Below, one piece after another: positions 33,153 through 41,655 of a stretch of DNA of 64,000 bases. Numbering within the stretch: position 1 is the stretch's first letter; each line of letters begins with the position of its first letter. The stretch lies in contig NZ_JAHVIT010000002.1 in NCBI RefSeq assembly GCF_019801605.1, forward strand, positions 310,001 through 374,000. Direction: 5' to 3'. The position numbers were made by a program, and so were the translations under genes. The notes beneath the pieces were generated by a model. That model was not told where the DNA came from, ran no database searches, and was given only the letters and a program-made list of their open reading frames with translations. The DNA comes from Maritimibacter alkaliphilus. GTDB lineage: Bacteria > Pseudomonadota > Alphaproteobacteria > Rhodobacterales > Rhodobacteraceae.

Positions 33153-33497
33153 TCACACTTCGGGCGTGGGGGCGTATTCGGGCCGGGCCGGGGTGAAGAC
33201 GTCGATGTTGATCACCTCCTCGTCGCCCACCACGACCGCGTGGTGCATGACGTTCGGCGGCACGGTGATGATCGCGCCGGGGCCCATGCGGACGACCTCG
33301 TCCCCGACGTGGAAGTCCACGGTGCCCGAGACGATATAGGCGATCTGCTCGTTCTCGTGCTTGTGGGGCTTTGGCTCATGCTCGGGCTGGAGCCGGTGCA
33401 GCGCCAGCGTGGCCCCCGCGCCGGAAAATGCCTTCTGCTCGACACCGGGGCGGATCGTCTTCCACTCCAGCTTTTCCCAGTCGACCTGATGAATCAT
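33153..33497 (-). CDS. Cupin-domain protein
   Basis: 114-aa single-domain cupin. The metal-binding motif is HKHENEQIAYIVSGTVDFHVG, and the second motif is PPNVMHHAVVVGDEEVINIDVF. Such small cupins bind metals and act as isomerases, dioxygenases or sensors. It is the last gene of a minus-strand unit, 11 bp after the HpcH/HpaI aldolase gene. Probably acts in the same unknown catabolic pathway. Confidence 0.87.
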   Translation of the reverse strand: MIHQVDWEKLEWKTIRPGVEQKAFSGAGATLALHRLQPEHEPKPHKHENEQIAYIVSGTVDFHVGDEVVRMGPGAIITVPPNVMHHAVVVGDEEVINIDVFTPARPEYAPTPEV

Positions 33498-33508
33498 GTG
33501 ATGTCCTT

Positions 33509-34261
33509 TCAGCTGTCCTTGGCCGCGTGCATCATCTGCCGCGCGGCGCTCATGAGGAGGGATTGATCGGCGCCGAGCACGAAGACCGTGACGCCGAGGG
33601 CCGCCCAGCGGGGGACCGCCTCGGGGCCGGGGAGGAAGATCCCGGCCTGTTTTCCGGCCGCACGGGCCGCGGTGACGACCCGTTCGATGGCCTGCGCCAG
33701 CTCCGGCGCGTCCATCCCCACGCCGAGGGAGAGGGAGAGATCCGCAGGCCCGACGAAGAGCACGTCCACGCCTTCGGTCCCCGCGATGGCGTCGAGGTGG
33801 TCGAGCGCGCTGCGGTCCTCGATCTGGGCCATGACGACGCTGTCGGCATCGGCCTGCGCACGGTAGTCAGCTGCCGCCATGGTGCCGTAGGCCCCGGCCC
33901 GGCCGGAGGGGGAGAAGCCGCGCTTGCCGGGGGCGTATTTCACCGCCTTCACCACCGCGCGGGCCTCCTCCCCGTCGCGGACATGGGGCACCATGACGCC
34001 TGCCGCGCCAAGGTCCATCGCGGGCCAGAGCGCATCGGCCCCGGACCCGGTGGAGCGGATCAGCACCGGCAGGCCGACTGAACGCCCCGCCATGACCATG
34101 AGGTCCAGCGCCTGAAGCCCGACGGCGGCATGTTCCCGGTCGGCCACGATGAAATCGAGACCGGCGAGCCCCAGCAGTTCGATCACATGGGGATCGGGGA
34201 TCTTGCCGAAACAGCCGACGACCCGGTCACCGGCCGCGATCCGGCCGCGCAGGCCGCTCAT
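33509..34261 (-). CDS. HpcH/HpaI family aldolase
   Basis: 250-aa class II pyruvate-type aldolase, a TIM barrel that needs a divalent metal. Motifs are DFIVADREHAAVGLQAL, IRSTGSGADALWPAMDLGAAGVMVPHV, metal-ligand Glu in AQIEDRSALDHL, and GPADLSLSLGVG with the ligand Asp. It would cleave or form a 2-keto-3-deoxy-type hydroxyacid. Start ATG overlaps the stop of the DUF6282-like gene by 4 bp, and the cupin gene follows. Confidence 0.9.
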   Translation of the reverse strand: MSGLRGRIAAGDRVVGCFGKIPDPHVIELLGLAGLDFIVADREHAAVGLQALDLMVMAGRSVGLPVLIRSTGSGADALWPAMDLGAAGVMVPHVRDGEEARAVVKAVKYAPGKRGFSPSGRAGAYGTMAAADYRAQADADSVVMAQIEDRSALDHLDAIAGTEGVDVLFVGPADLSLSLGVGMDAPELAQAIERVVTAARAAGKQAGIFLPGPEAVPRWAALGVTVFVLGADQSLLMSAARQMMHAAKDS

Positions 34262-35157
34262 TGCAGCCCGACGAAATCGGCGGCGTTGGTGGCGGTCATG
34301 GCGCGGGTGTCCGCCTCGGAGTAGCCCATCTCCAGCAGCTTCGCGATGATCAGGCGCATGCCCTCCACCGGGGTCGGGTTGCCGGTCTGGCCGAGGTCGG
34401 ACCCGAAGAAGCTGTTCTCGACCCCCGCCGCGTCGATGACCTCCTTCAGGTGGGCATCGTCGAACATGGTGAAGGTGGAGGGGATGAACATGCAGATCGA
34501 ATGCTCCATCTTCACGCCCATGTTCGCCAGCTCCGTCACCTGGTCGAGGGTCGCGGCGTTCACGTAGGTCGGGTGGTTCAGGAACATCCGGGTGACGCCC
34601 CGGGCCTTGGCCTCCTCGTAGAAGGGATAGGCCTCGTCCACGTGGTGGTGCCCGGCCGAGACGCAGGCATCGCCCTCCGCGATCAGGTCGAGGATTTGCT
34701 TCACCTCGTCCAGCACCACGCCCTTGTCATCCACGAGGCGCAGGCCCGCCGCTTCCACCGTCTTCTTGGTGTTCTCGGGGAATTTGCCCTTCAGGTCCTT
34801 GGAGGTCTTGATGATGTGGTTCTCGGCATGAGCCGTCGGCATCCAGACGATCCGCGCGCCCTGCTTCAGCGCATAGTCCACGGCGGAGGGGTTGAAGCCC
34901 CCCAGCGGGTGGTTCAGCACGATGGCCGAGAGCACCTCGGTCGTCTTGCCCATGTTGGTGTTCAGCAGCGTCGCCAGCGGCATCGTCGGGTAGTAGTGGT
35001 CCTTCAGCAGGATCGCCCGCATGCCGGCGTCGTCCGCTTCGTTCAGCGCCTCGATATGGTCGATCTTGCGGGGATGCAGCGAGGGGCCGGAGTGGATGTG
35101 CAGGTCGACGCTGCCCTTCAGCAGTGCCTCGACGCGGGCGGGATCGGCGGTGGTCAT
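34258..35157 (-). CDS. DUF6282-like metal-dependent hydrolase
   Basis: 299 aa, amidohydrolase-like TIM barrel. Likely metal ligands are in VDLHIHSGPSLHP, ILLKDHYYPT, SAGHHHVDEAY, FLNHPTY and FFGSDLGQTGNP. The substrate is unknown, and the family is named only as DUF6282 to my knowledge. The second ATG (35157) is chosen because AAGGAG sits 7 nt before it; the first ATG (35163) is only 1 nt away. It is the first gene of the three-gene unit with the aldolase and cupin, behind the promoter and operator at 35279-35340. Confidence 0.82.
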   Translation of the reverse strand: MTTADPARVEALLKGSVDLHIHSGPSLHPRKIDHIEALNEADDAGMRAILLKDHYYPTMPLATLLNTNMGKTTEVLSAIVLNHPLGGFNPSAVDYALKQGARIVWMPTAHAENHIIKTSKDLKGKFPENTKKTVEAAGLRLVDDKGVVLDEVKQILDLIAEGDACVSAGHHHVDEAYPFYEEAKARGVTRMFLNHPTYVNAATLDQVTELANMGVKMEHSICMFIPSTFTMFDDAHLKEVIDAAGVENSFFGSDLGQTGNPTPVEGMRLIIAKLLEMGYSEADTRAMTATNAADFVGLQ

Positions 35158-35278
35158 GGTCATGCTCCTTCTGTCGCGGCCCCTCCTCGGGTCGCTTGCC
35201 GGTCGTCATCGGGCAGGAGCGGGCACGCATGTCCCGGCCGGGCGCAGCGGGGCCGCGCTCGTCTGGTTCCTCCTCCCA

Positions 35279-35301
35279 TTGGTTCTCATGTGGAGAACCA
35301 A
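35279..35301. promoter_or_regulatory. Operator-like inverted repeat at the DUF6282 operon promoter
   Basis: TTGGTTCT (35279-35286) and AGAACCAA (35294-35301) form a perfect 8-bp inverted repeat with a 7-nt spacer. An extra half-site GTTCTC follows at 35302-35307. It sits just downstream of the -10 of the candidate promoter, so a repressor bound here would block transcription. The regulator is not in the window. Confidence 0.5.
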
Positions 35302-35311
35302 GTTCTCAAAT

Positions 35312-35340
35312 AAGATGTCAGGCAGGCGGTGGCTTGTCAA
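35312..35340 (-). promoter_or_regulatory. Promoter of the DUF6282-aldolase-cupin operon
   Basis: On the minus strand consensus TTGACA (35340-35335), 17 nt, then CATCTT (35317-35312). It drives the three-gene unit beginning at 35157 with a leader of about 150 nt. The upstream M20 gene is closed off by its own terminator. Confidence 0.5.
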
Positions 35341-35360
35341 TCGCCCGTGGGAGCAGATGC

Positions 35361-35394
35361 GAAAACGGCCCCGCCGCGGGGTGCGGTGGGGCCG
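35361..35394 (-). terminator. Intrinsic terminator of the M20 hydrolase gene
   Basis: A 13-bp stem (35364-35376 with 35382-35394, one G-U-type pair) with a GC-rich arm, followed on the minus strand by TTTT. It lies 28 bp after the stop of the hydrolase gene. Confidence 0.7.
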
Positions 35395-35421
35395 TCATTT
35401 TCAGGGCTATGGGGGCGCCGG

Positions 35422-36726
35422 TCAGGCGCAGTAGGTGCGGTAGAGATAGGCGGTCAGCACCGCGCAGCCGTCGAGGAAATCATCGATCTCCATCGCCTCG
35501 TCGGGGTTGTGGCTGCCGTTCTCGTTGCGCACGAAGATCATCGACATGGGCACGCCCGCCGCCGCGAAGGCTGCCGAATCGTGCGAAGCGGGGGAGCCCA
35601 TCTCCATGTAGGGAATGCCGAGGTCCCCGGCCGCCGCGTGCAGCCCGTCGCGGATCGCCCGGTCGGCCAGGCCCACGGGGGCGGACTTGCGCTCCCCAAG
35701 CGTGATGGTCACGCGGTACTCTGCCTCGATCTGGGCCACGAGGGTCAGGAAATCCTCCTCCACCCGGGCCAGCACCGCCTCGTCATAGCAGCGCACGTCG
35801 AGGGAGAAGTGGAAGAGCCCGGGCACCGTGGTCATCCCGTGGAATCCGTCGTCGGTGTGGAACCGCCCGAAGGTCACGGCCATCGGGTTGCCGTCGTCCT
35901 CCTCCCGCACCCAGAGCCGCTGCATCGCCACGGCCAGTTCCGCGCCCGCCATGGCCGCATCGCGGCGGAACCGGCGCGGGGTCCCGACATGGCCGTGGAC
36001 GCCGGTGATCACCGCATCGGGATAGCGGAAGTTGCCCGGGATGCCGGTGCAGATGCCGACCGGCAGGCCTTCCTCGACCAGCGAGGGGGCCTGCTCGATA
36101 TGCAGCTCGATCTGGGCCTCCAGCGTGGCCGGGTCCAGCGGGACGTGGCCCGCCTTGAGGGCTGCCACGTCGCAGCCGCTTTCGACCATGTGGTCGCCTA
36201 GGGTGCGGCCGGTGTCGATCCGTCGTGCGGTGTCGTAGGTCTCGGCGGGCAGGGTGCCGAGGGCCGCGCGCGACCCGATGTAGGAGGTCTGGAACCAGAC
36301 GCTCTCCTCGGCCCGGATGCCCATGGCACAGAGGTTCACCCGGGGGCTGGCCCCCATGGCCCGCAGCGCCCGCATCGCCACCATCCCGGCCAGCGGCCCG
36401 GCGGCGCCGTCGAAGTTGCCCCCGCGCGGCACGCTGTCGAGGTGCGAGCCCATGATCACGGTCTTGGCGCCCGGCGCGGTTTCCCACAGGGCGTAGGTGT
36501 TGCCCGCCTTGTCGACGCTCACCGCGAAGTCGCTGTCGGTGGCGACCCGGCCCATGACGTCATGGCCGAAGGCCTCGCCCGGGCCGTAGGTGTCGCGGGT
36601 GATGCCGCCCGCCGGATCGGTGGAGCCGGCGGCGAGTTCGTCGAAGACGCCGGTGGCGAAGGGGCGCTGGTCTTCGACGGCGGCGCGGAGATCGGCGAGA
36701 GGGGATGCATCGCGTGCGGGGGTCAT
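35422..36726 (-). CDS. Zn-dependent M20 amidohydrolase (hydantoinase/carbamoylase family)
   Basis: 434 aa. Hydrolyses N-carbamoyl amino acids, allantoate, ureidoglycolate or similar amides. The bimetal ligands are visible as His in GSHLDSVPRGG, Asp in GGNFDGAAGP, Glu in GIRAEES, His in ELHIEQAPSL and His in NGSHNPDEAMEI. Substrate specificity cannot be read from sequence. ATG is preceded by CAGGATACCGCC. Its own terminator separates it from the DUF6282 unit downstream, yet both lie on the same strand and may belong to one catabolic theme. Confidence 0.88.
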   Translation of the reverse strand: MTPARDASPLADLRAAVEDQRPFATGVFDELAAGSTDPAGGITRDTYGPGEAFGHDVMGRVATDSDFAVSVDKAGNTYALWETAPGAKTVIMGSHLDSVPRGGNFDGAAGPLAGMVAMRALRAMGASPRVNLCAMGIRAEESVWFQTSYIGSRAALGTLPAETYDTARRIDTGRTLGDHMVESGCDVAALKAGHVPLDPATLEAQIELHIEQAPSLVEEGLPVGICTGIPGNFRYPDAVITGVHGHVGTPRRFRRDAAMAGAELAVAMQRLWVREEDDGNPMAVTFGRFHTDDGFHGMTTVPGLFHFSLDVRCYDEAVLARVEEDFLTLVAQIEAEYRVTITLGERKSAPVGLADRAIRDGLHAAAGDLGIPYMEMGSPASHDSAAFAAAGVPMSMIFVRNENGSHNPDEAMEIDDFLDGCAVLTAYLYRTYCA

Positions 36727-36926
36727 GGCGGTATCCTGCCTGAATGTCTGCTGTCAGTGAGTCCCGGGCCATGGCCGCGCGGGTCTCTTGCACCGGTCAC
36801 TGGGTCAATTCGGTCCGGCTTGCAAGCCATGTGGCGGGAATCGGGGCCGCCGGTGACGGACCGCGGGGCCGTATGGTTGCGAAACGCGCAGCGGAGAGGC
36901 AGGAGCAAGCGCATGCCCGGAAACGA

Positions 36927-36955
36927 AAAAACCGCACCCGAAGGTGCGGCTTTTT
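36927..36955 (-). terminator. Intrinsic terminator after the initiator tRNA gene
   Basis: CCGCACC and GGTGCGG pair around a CGAA loop, with an A run on one side and a T run on the other. It can work in both directions. On the minus strand it ends the tRNA transcript 10 bp past the CCA end. Confidence 0.8.
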
Positions 36956-36964
36956 CCGTGTCAT

Positions 36965-37041
<77 letters not shown>

Positions 37042-37165
37042 CCAATGTCTTCCGGAGCGTGTCGCCCCGTCGGTGAGGCTCATCTAACGGCTGCGACCGG
37101 GGTGCGCAAGGGGGTGGCTTCACATTTTCTTCGCAAAGCCACGTGCCCCGACGGAAGCCTGTGGT

Positions 37166-38458
37166 TCAGACGATGACCGCCCGCCGTTCCTGCTCTCCGA
37201 CGCCGAAGACCCGCTTGTAGCGCGCGATCTCCTCCGCCGGGCCCATGGCCTTTTCCGGGTTGTCCGAGAGCTTCACCGTGGGATGGCCGTTGGCCGAAAC
37301 GGCCTTGCAGACCAGCGAGAAGGGCGAGAGCGCATCGCCCGCCGCCAGCCCGCGGAAATCGTTGGTCAGCAGGGTGCCCCAGCCGAAGGAGACCTTCACC
37401 CGGCCCGAGAACTGGGCGTGCAGCTGTTCGATCTTTTCCACGTCGAGGCCGTCGGAGAAGATCACCAGTTTCTCCTTCGGGTCCTCCCCGCGCGAGATCC
37501 ACCAGTTGATCGCCGTCTCGGCGCCCTCGGCGGGATCGCCGCTGTCGATGCGAATCCCCGTCCAGCCGGCAAGCCAGTCGGGCGCGCCTTCGAGGAAGCC
37601 CTTGGTGCCGTAGGTGTCGGGCAGGATCATGCGCAGGTTGCCGGAATGCTCCTCGTGCCAGTCGGCCAGCACGTCGTAGGGCGCGCGCTTCAGGGCGGCG
37701 TCATCGGGGGCGAGGGCGGAGTAGACCATCGGCAGTTCGTGGGCGTTGGTGCCCACGGCCTCGAGGTCGCGGCGCATGGCGATCAGGCAGTTCGACGTGC
37801 CGGTGAAGCGATTGCCAAGGCCCTCGATCATCGCCTGCACGCACCAGTCCTGCCAGAGGAAGGAATGCCGCCGCCTTGTGCCGAAATCCGCGATCTTCAG
37901 TCCGTCGAGATCGCGCAGCCGGGTGATCTTCTCCCAGATCTTGGTCATGGCGCGGGCATAGAGGATCTCCAGCTCGAACCGGCCCATGGAGTTCAGCACG
38001 GCGCGGCCGCGCAGCTCCATCAGGATGGCGAGCGCGGGGATCTCCCACAGCATCACCTCGGGCCAGGAGCCTTCGAAGGTCAGCTCGTACTGGTCGCCGC
38101 GGCGTTCCAGAGTATAGGGCGGCAGGCGCAGGTTCTCGAACCACTCCATGAAGTCGGGGCGGAACATCTGGCGCTTGCCGTAGAACATGTTGCCGCGCAG
38201 CCAGGTGCTTTCTCCGCGCGACAGCGAGAGCGAGCGCACGTGGTCGAGCTGCTCGCGCAGCTCGCCCTCGTCGATCATCTTGGCCAGCGGCACCGACTTG
38301 GACCGGTTGATGAGCGAGAAGGTCACCTGCGTGTCCCGCTTGTTGCGGAACACCGACTGGCACATCAGCAACTTGTAGAAATCCGTGTCGATCAGCGACC
38401 GGACGATCGGATCGATCTTCCAGCGGTGGTTCCAGACACGGGTTGCGATATCGACCAT
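37166..38458 (-). CDS. pncB: Nicotinate phosphoribosyltransferase PncB
   Basis: 430 aa. Converts nicotinate and PRPP to nicotinate mononucleotide in NAD salvage. Motifs are DIATRVWNHRWKIDPIVRSL, LIDTDFYKLLMCQSVF, FGTRRRHSFLWQDWCV with the phosphoribosyl-binding region, GTSNCLIAMRRDL, and IRIDSGDP. ATG 38458 follows AGGAGTGAGGAAT; the open frame beyond it upstream is not needed. pncA, for the preceding step, lies nearby at 39045-39641 on the same strand. Confidence 0.95.
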   Translation of the reverse strand: MVDIATRVWNHRWKIDPIVRSLIDTDFYKLLMCQSVFRNKRDTQVTFSLINRSKSVPLAKMIDEGELREQLDHVRSLSLSRGESTWLRGNMFYGKRQMFRPDFMEWFENLRLPPYTLERRGDQYELTFEGSWPEVMLWEIPALAILMELRGRAVLNSMGRFELEILYARAMTKIWEKITRLRDLDGLKIADFGTRRRHSFLWQDWCVQAMIEGLGNRFTGTSNCLIAMRRDLEAVGTNAHELPMVYSALAPDDAALKRAPYDVLADWHEEHSGNLRMILPDTYGTKGFLEGAPDWLAGWTGIRIDSGDPAEGAETAINWWISRGEDPKEKLVIFSDGLDVEKIEQLHAQFSGRVKVSFGWGTLLTNDFRGLAAGDALSPFSLVCKAVSANGHPTVKLSDNPEKAMGPAEEIARYKRVFGVGEQERRAVIV

Positions 38459-38606
38459 ATTCCTCACTCCTGACGTCCGGATCGTTAGAGCAAGGCGCGA
38501 AGGGGTTGTCCAGAAGGGCGCAGGAAAGTCTTTGTGCTCAGGTGACGCTGGGGCATCCTGAGCGCCCCGGATGCGGGGATGGGAGACTTCAGGGAGGAAC
38601 CACACC

Positions 38607-39032
38607 ATGAGCGAAACGGTCACCTGGCTCGGGACCAGCTACCATACGATCCTCGATGCCGCGGCGAGCGGCGGCGCGATGTCCATCGTGGACAGCACCA
38701 GCCCGGAGGGCAGCGGCCCGCCCCGGCACGTACACGCGGAGGAGGACGAAGTCTTCATCATGCTGACCGGGGTCTGCGAATTCTGGATGGCCGGGGAGAC
38801 CTTCACCCGCGGCCCCGGCGAGACGGTCTTCATCCCGCGCGGGACGGAACATACCTTCCGGGTGGTGGAGGGGCCGAGCCGCCACATGCTCGTCCTGACG
38901 CCGGCCGGGTTCGAGGGGTTCTTCGTGGAGATGGCGAAGGGCCAGTACGCGATCCCCGACGACATGGAAAAGATCGTCGAGATCGGCGCCGCGCATCACC
39001 TGACCTTCACCGGCCCGCCGCTGGGAGGCTGA
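38607..39032 (+). CDS. Cupin-domain protein
   Basis: 141-aa single cupin. Motif 1 is PRHVHAEEDEVFIMLTGVCEFW and motif 2 is PRGTEHTFRVVEG, with typical His/Glu metal ligands. ATG 38607 follows GGGAGGAACCACACC. It is divergent from pncB and convergent with pncA, with 12 bp between stops. Function unknown; such quercetinase-like cupins have many roles. Confidence 0.85.
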   Translation: MSETVTWLGTSYHTILDAAASGGAMSIVDSTSPEGSGPPRHVHAEEDEVFIMLTGVCEFWMAGETFTRGPGETVFIPRGTEHTFRVVEGPSRHMLVLTPAGFEGFFVEMAKGQYAIPDDMEKIVEIGAAHHLTFTGPPLGG

Positions 39033-39044
39033 CGGCGCGGGGCG

Positions 39045-39641
39045 TCACGCGACGGTGACGCCTGCCTCCGCCATGCCCGAGAGCGCCGCGGCGAGGGAGC
39101 CGCCAAGGTCGATGCCCCGGCAGAGGTCGGTGTGGACCGTGACGGCAAAGCCCAGCCTGGCCGCATCCACCGCCGAGAAGTTCACGCAGAAGTCCGTGGC
39201 CAGCCCGACCATGGTCAGATCGGTGATGCCACGGGTCTTCAGGTAGCCCTCCAGCCCGGTCGGGGTGCTGTGGTCGTTCTCGAAGAAGGCGGAATAGCTG
39301 TCGATCGCCGGGTTGTAGCCCTTGCGGATGATCAGGTCGGCCCGGTCCACGGTCAGATCGGGATGGAAATTCGCGCCGGGCGAGCCCTGGATGCAGTGAT
39401 CGGGCCAGAGCACCTGCGGCCCGTAGGGCATCTCGATCATCGAGAGCGGCGCGGCGCCCTCGTGCTGCGAGGCGAAGGAGGAATGGCCTGCCGGGTGCCA
39501 GTCCTGCGTCAGGATCACCGCGTCGAACTCCGTCATCAGGTCGTTCACGCCGGGCACGATCTCGTCCCCGCCCGCCACCGCAAGCGCGCCGCCGGGGCAG
39601 AAGTCGTTCTGGATGTCGATGACGATCAGGGCCCGGGTCAT
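39045..39641 (-). CDS. pncA: Nicotinamidase PncA
   Basis: 198-aa isochorismatase-fold enzyme that deamidates nicotinamide to nicotinate. The Asp-Lys-Cys triad is D9 in VIDIQNDFCPGG, K107 in IRKGYNP and C152 in GLATDFCVNF. Metal ligands are in QDWHPAGH and the substrate loop is LWPDHCIQGSPGA. ATG 39641 follows CAGGAGAACGCC. Together with pncB it forms the nicotinamide salvage route to NAD. Confidence 0.95.
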   Translation of the reverse strand: MTRALIVIDIQNDFCPGGALAVAGGDEIVPGVNDLMTEFDAVILTQDWHPAGHSSFASQHEGAAPLSMIEMPYGPQVLWPDHCIQGSPGANFHPDLTVDRADLIIRKGYNPAIDSYSAFFENDHSTPTGLEGYLKTRGITDLTMVGLATDFCVNFSAVDAARLGFAVTVHTDLCRGIDLGGSLAAALSGMAEAGVTVA

Positions 39642-39862
39642 GGCGTTCTCCTGCTGGGGTCTGGGATCGGCGCACCGTGGCAAGGCTGACGGCACGGGTC
39701 AACGGGCGGCGTCCCTCGCTTTGCTCAAAAGCCGTGCAGGTGATGCCGGGACCGGCAGGATCCCCCCGCGTTCTGTGCAGAAGCGCAGAGGCTCCCCTGC
39801 GAACCGGTGCGTTTTCGCCGCGGCGCAGCAGGCGTAGTATACGGACCAAAGGAGATTCCATC

Positions 39863-40411
39863 ATGACCAAGATCGTCGCCATCAGCGGTTCGCTCCGCAG
39901 CGAAGCCGTCTGCACCCAGATTGCCAACACCCTCGGTGAGCTTGCCCCCGCGGGCACCGAAGTCGAAGTCGTCACCCTGAACGACATCCCGATGCTGAAC
40001 GAGGACCTCAAGGCCAACGGCTCGCCCGAGGTGATCGCCGCCCTGACCGCGAAGGTCGTTGCAGCGGATGCCGTCGTGCTGATCACGCCGGAATACAACC
40101 GCGGCACCTCGGCTGCGCTGAAGAACGTCATCGACTGGCTCTCGAAGGAAGAGGCCGCGCCCTTCGCCGGCAAGCCTGTCGAAATCATCAGCCACTCGCC
40201 GGGCGCCACGGGCGGCCTGATGGCGAACCACGCCCTGCGCTCGCCGCTGGCCCTCGTCGGGGCCCACGTGATGGGCGGCTACGAAGTCGCGATCGGCGGC
40301 TCCTTCGGCAAGGTCGAGGGTGGCAAGCTGACCGACGCGGACACCCGCGCGTTCATCACCGCCAAGCTGCAGGGCCTGCTGGCCTCCGGCGCCGTCGCCA
40401 AGGCGGCCTGA
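39863..40411 (+). CDS. NADPH-dependent FMN reductase family protein
   Basis: 182-aa flavodoxin-like protein. Motifs are the phosphate loop [35 protein letters not shown], and [17 protein letters not shown], as in ChrR/azoreductase-type enzymes that reduce quinones, FMN or chromate. ATG 39863 follows AAAGGAGATTCCATC. A -10-like TAGTAT lies about 28 bp upstream. Probably a single-gene unit. Confidence 0.88.
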   Translation: MTKIVAISGSLRSEAVCTQIANTLGELAPAGTEVEVVTLNDIPMLNEDLKANGSPEVIAALTAKVVAADAVVLITPEYNRGTSAALKNVIDWLSKEEAAPFAGKPVEIISHSPGATGGLMANHALRSPLALVGAHVMGGYEVAIGGSFGKVEGGKLTDADTRAFITAKLQGLLASGAVAKAA

Positions 40412-40548
40412 TCGAGGCCAGACCCGGCTCGGGTCTGGCATTGCCCCTGCGGGGGCTGCCGGAGGTGCGGGCCGGCACCGGCCTGATCGTCCAAGATGTC
40501 GCGGCGCGTCCCCTTGCCGGGGGCGCGCCGCAGTCGTATCTGGGCCCC

Positions 40549-41451
40549 ATGTACACCATCGCCGCGCTTTACCATTTCACCCGTTTCCCGGACCCCGCCG
40601 CCGTGCAGGGCCCGTTGAAGGATCTCTGCCTCGCGCAGGGGGTCACCGGCACGCTGTTGCTGGCGGAAGAGGGGATCAACGGCACCATCGCGGGGCCGCG
40701 GGCGGGCATCGACGCGGTGCTGGCACATGTGCGCGCCCTGCCGGGCTGTGCCGACCTCGAGTGGAAGGAAAGCACCGCGGCAGAGCAGCCGTTTGGCCGG
40801 ATGAAGGTGCGGCTGAAGAAAGAGATCGTGACCATGGGCCAGCCGGATGTCGATCCGAAGGCCCGCGTCGGTCACTATGTCGATCCCGCCGACTGGAACG
40901 CGCTGATCAGCGCCCCGGACGTGGCCGTGATCGACACGCGGAATGATTACGAGGTCGCCATCGGCACCTTCGAGGGCGCGGTCGATCCCGAGACAGCCAG
41001 CTTCCGCGACTTCCCCGCCTGGTGGGAGGCCAACAAGGACCGCTTCCACAACAAGCGCGTGGCGATGTTCTGCACCGGCGGCATCCGCTGTGAGAAGAGC
41101 ACCAACTGGCTGATCGGGCAGGGCGTCGAGGAGGTCTATCACCTCAAGGGCGGCATCCTGAAATACCTCGAAGAGGTCCCGGCCGAGGAGAGCCTGTGGC
41201 AGGGCGAGTGTTTCGTCTTTGACGGGCGCGTCTCTGTCGGGCACGGGCTGGCCGAGGGGCCGCATGAGCTGTGCCATGCCTGCCGCCGCCCGATCCTGCC
41301 CGAAGACCGCACCCGGCCCGCGTATGAGCACGGCGTCTCCTGCCACCATTGCATCGACGAGACCTCGGAGGAGGACAAGATGCGGTTCCGCGAGCGGCAG
41401 AAGCAGATCGAACTGGCCCGCAAGCGCGGCGAACGGCACCTCGGGGCCTGA
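40549..41451 (+). CDS. trhO: tRNA uridine(34) hydroxylase TrhO (rhodanese family)
   Basis: 300 aa. Oxygen-dependent hydroxylation of uridine 34 in tRNA. The N-terminal domain starts [16 protein letters not shown] and has [13 protein letters not shown]. The rhodanese domain has the active-site Cys in [12 protein letters not shown] (C175, second Cys 181). A C-terminal four-Cys region ([14 protein letters not shown]) may bind zinc. The start is set by the family N-terminus; the frame is open further upstream. Confidence 0.92.
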   Translation: MYTIAALYHFTRFPDPAAVQGPLKDLCLAQGVTGTLLLAEEGINGTIAGPRAGIDAVLAHVRALPGCADLEWKESTAAEQPFGRMKVRLKKEIVTMGQPDVDPKARVGHYVDPADWNALISAPDVAVIDTRNDYEVAIGTFEGAVDPETASFRDFPAWWEANKDRFHNKRVAMFCTGGIRCEKSTNWLIGQGVEEVYHLKGGILKYLEEVPAEESLWQGECFVFDGRVSVGHGLAEGPHELCHACRRPILPEDRTRPAYEHGVSCHHCIDETSEEDKMRFRERQKQIELARKRGERHLGA

Positions 41452-41655
41452 GGCCGCACAGCCCGCGGCCTGTCGGGGCCCAGTGGCGTGCGACCTGCCC
41501 GAGGGGGCATGAGGTCGCCCTGTCGCATGTCCTCCCTGTCACATGATGGCTTCACCGGGCGTGGTGCCTGCCCGCGCGAGGGTGCGGCGAGAAGACCTGC
41601 GAAAAATTCCTGGTTCCGCGCTAGGCTCTGCGTCACCTGACAGGGGAGGAATGTC

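Noticed and set aside
36743-36960. Short open frame ending in NRTPRS/VGFEPTTF-like residues near the tRNA-Met gene
   Set aside because: Such peptides are a known artefact of reading through tRNA and terminator DNA.
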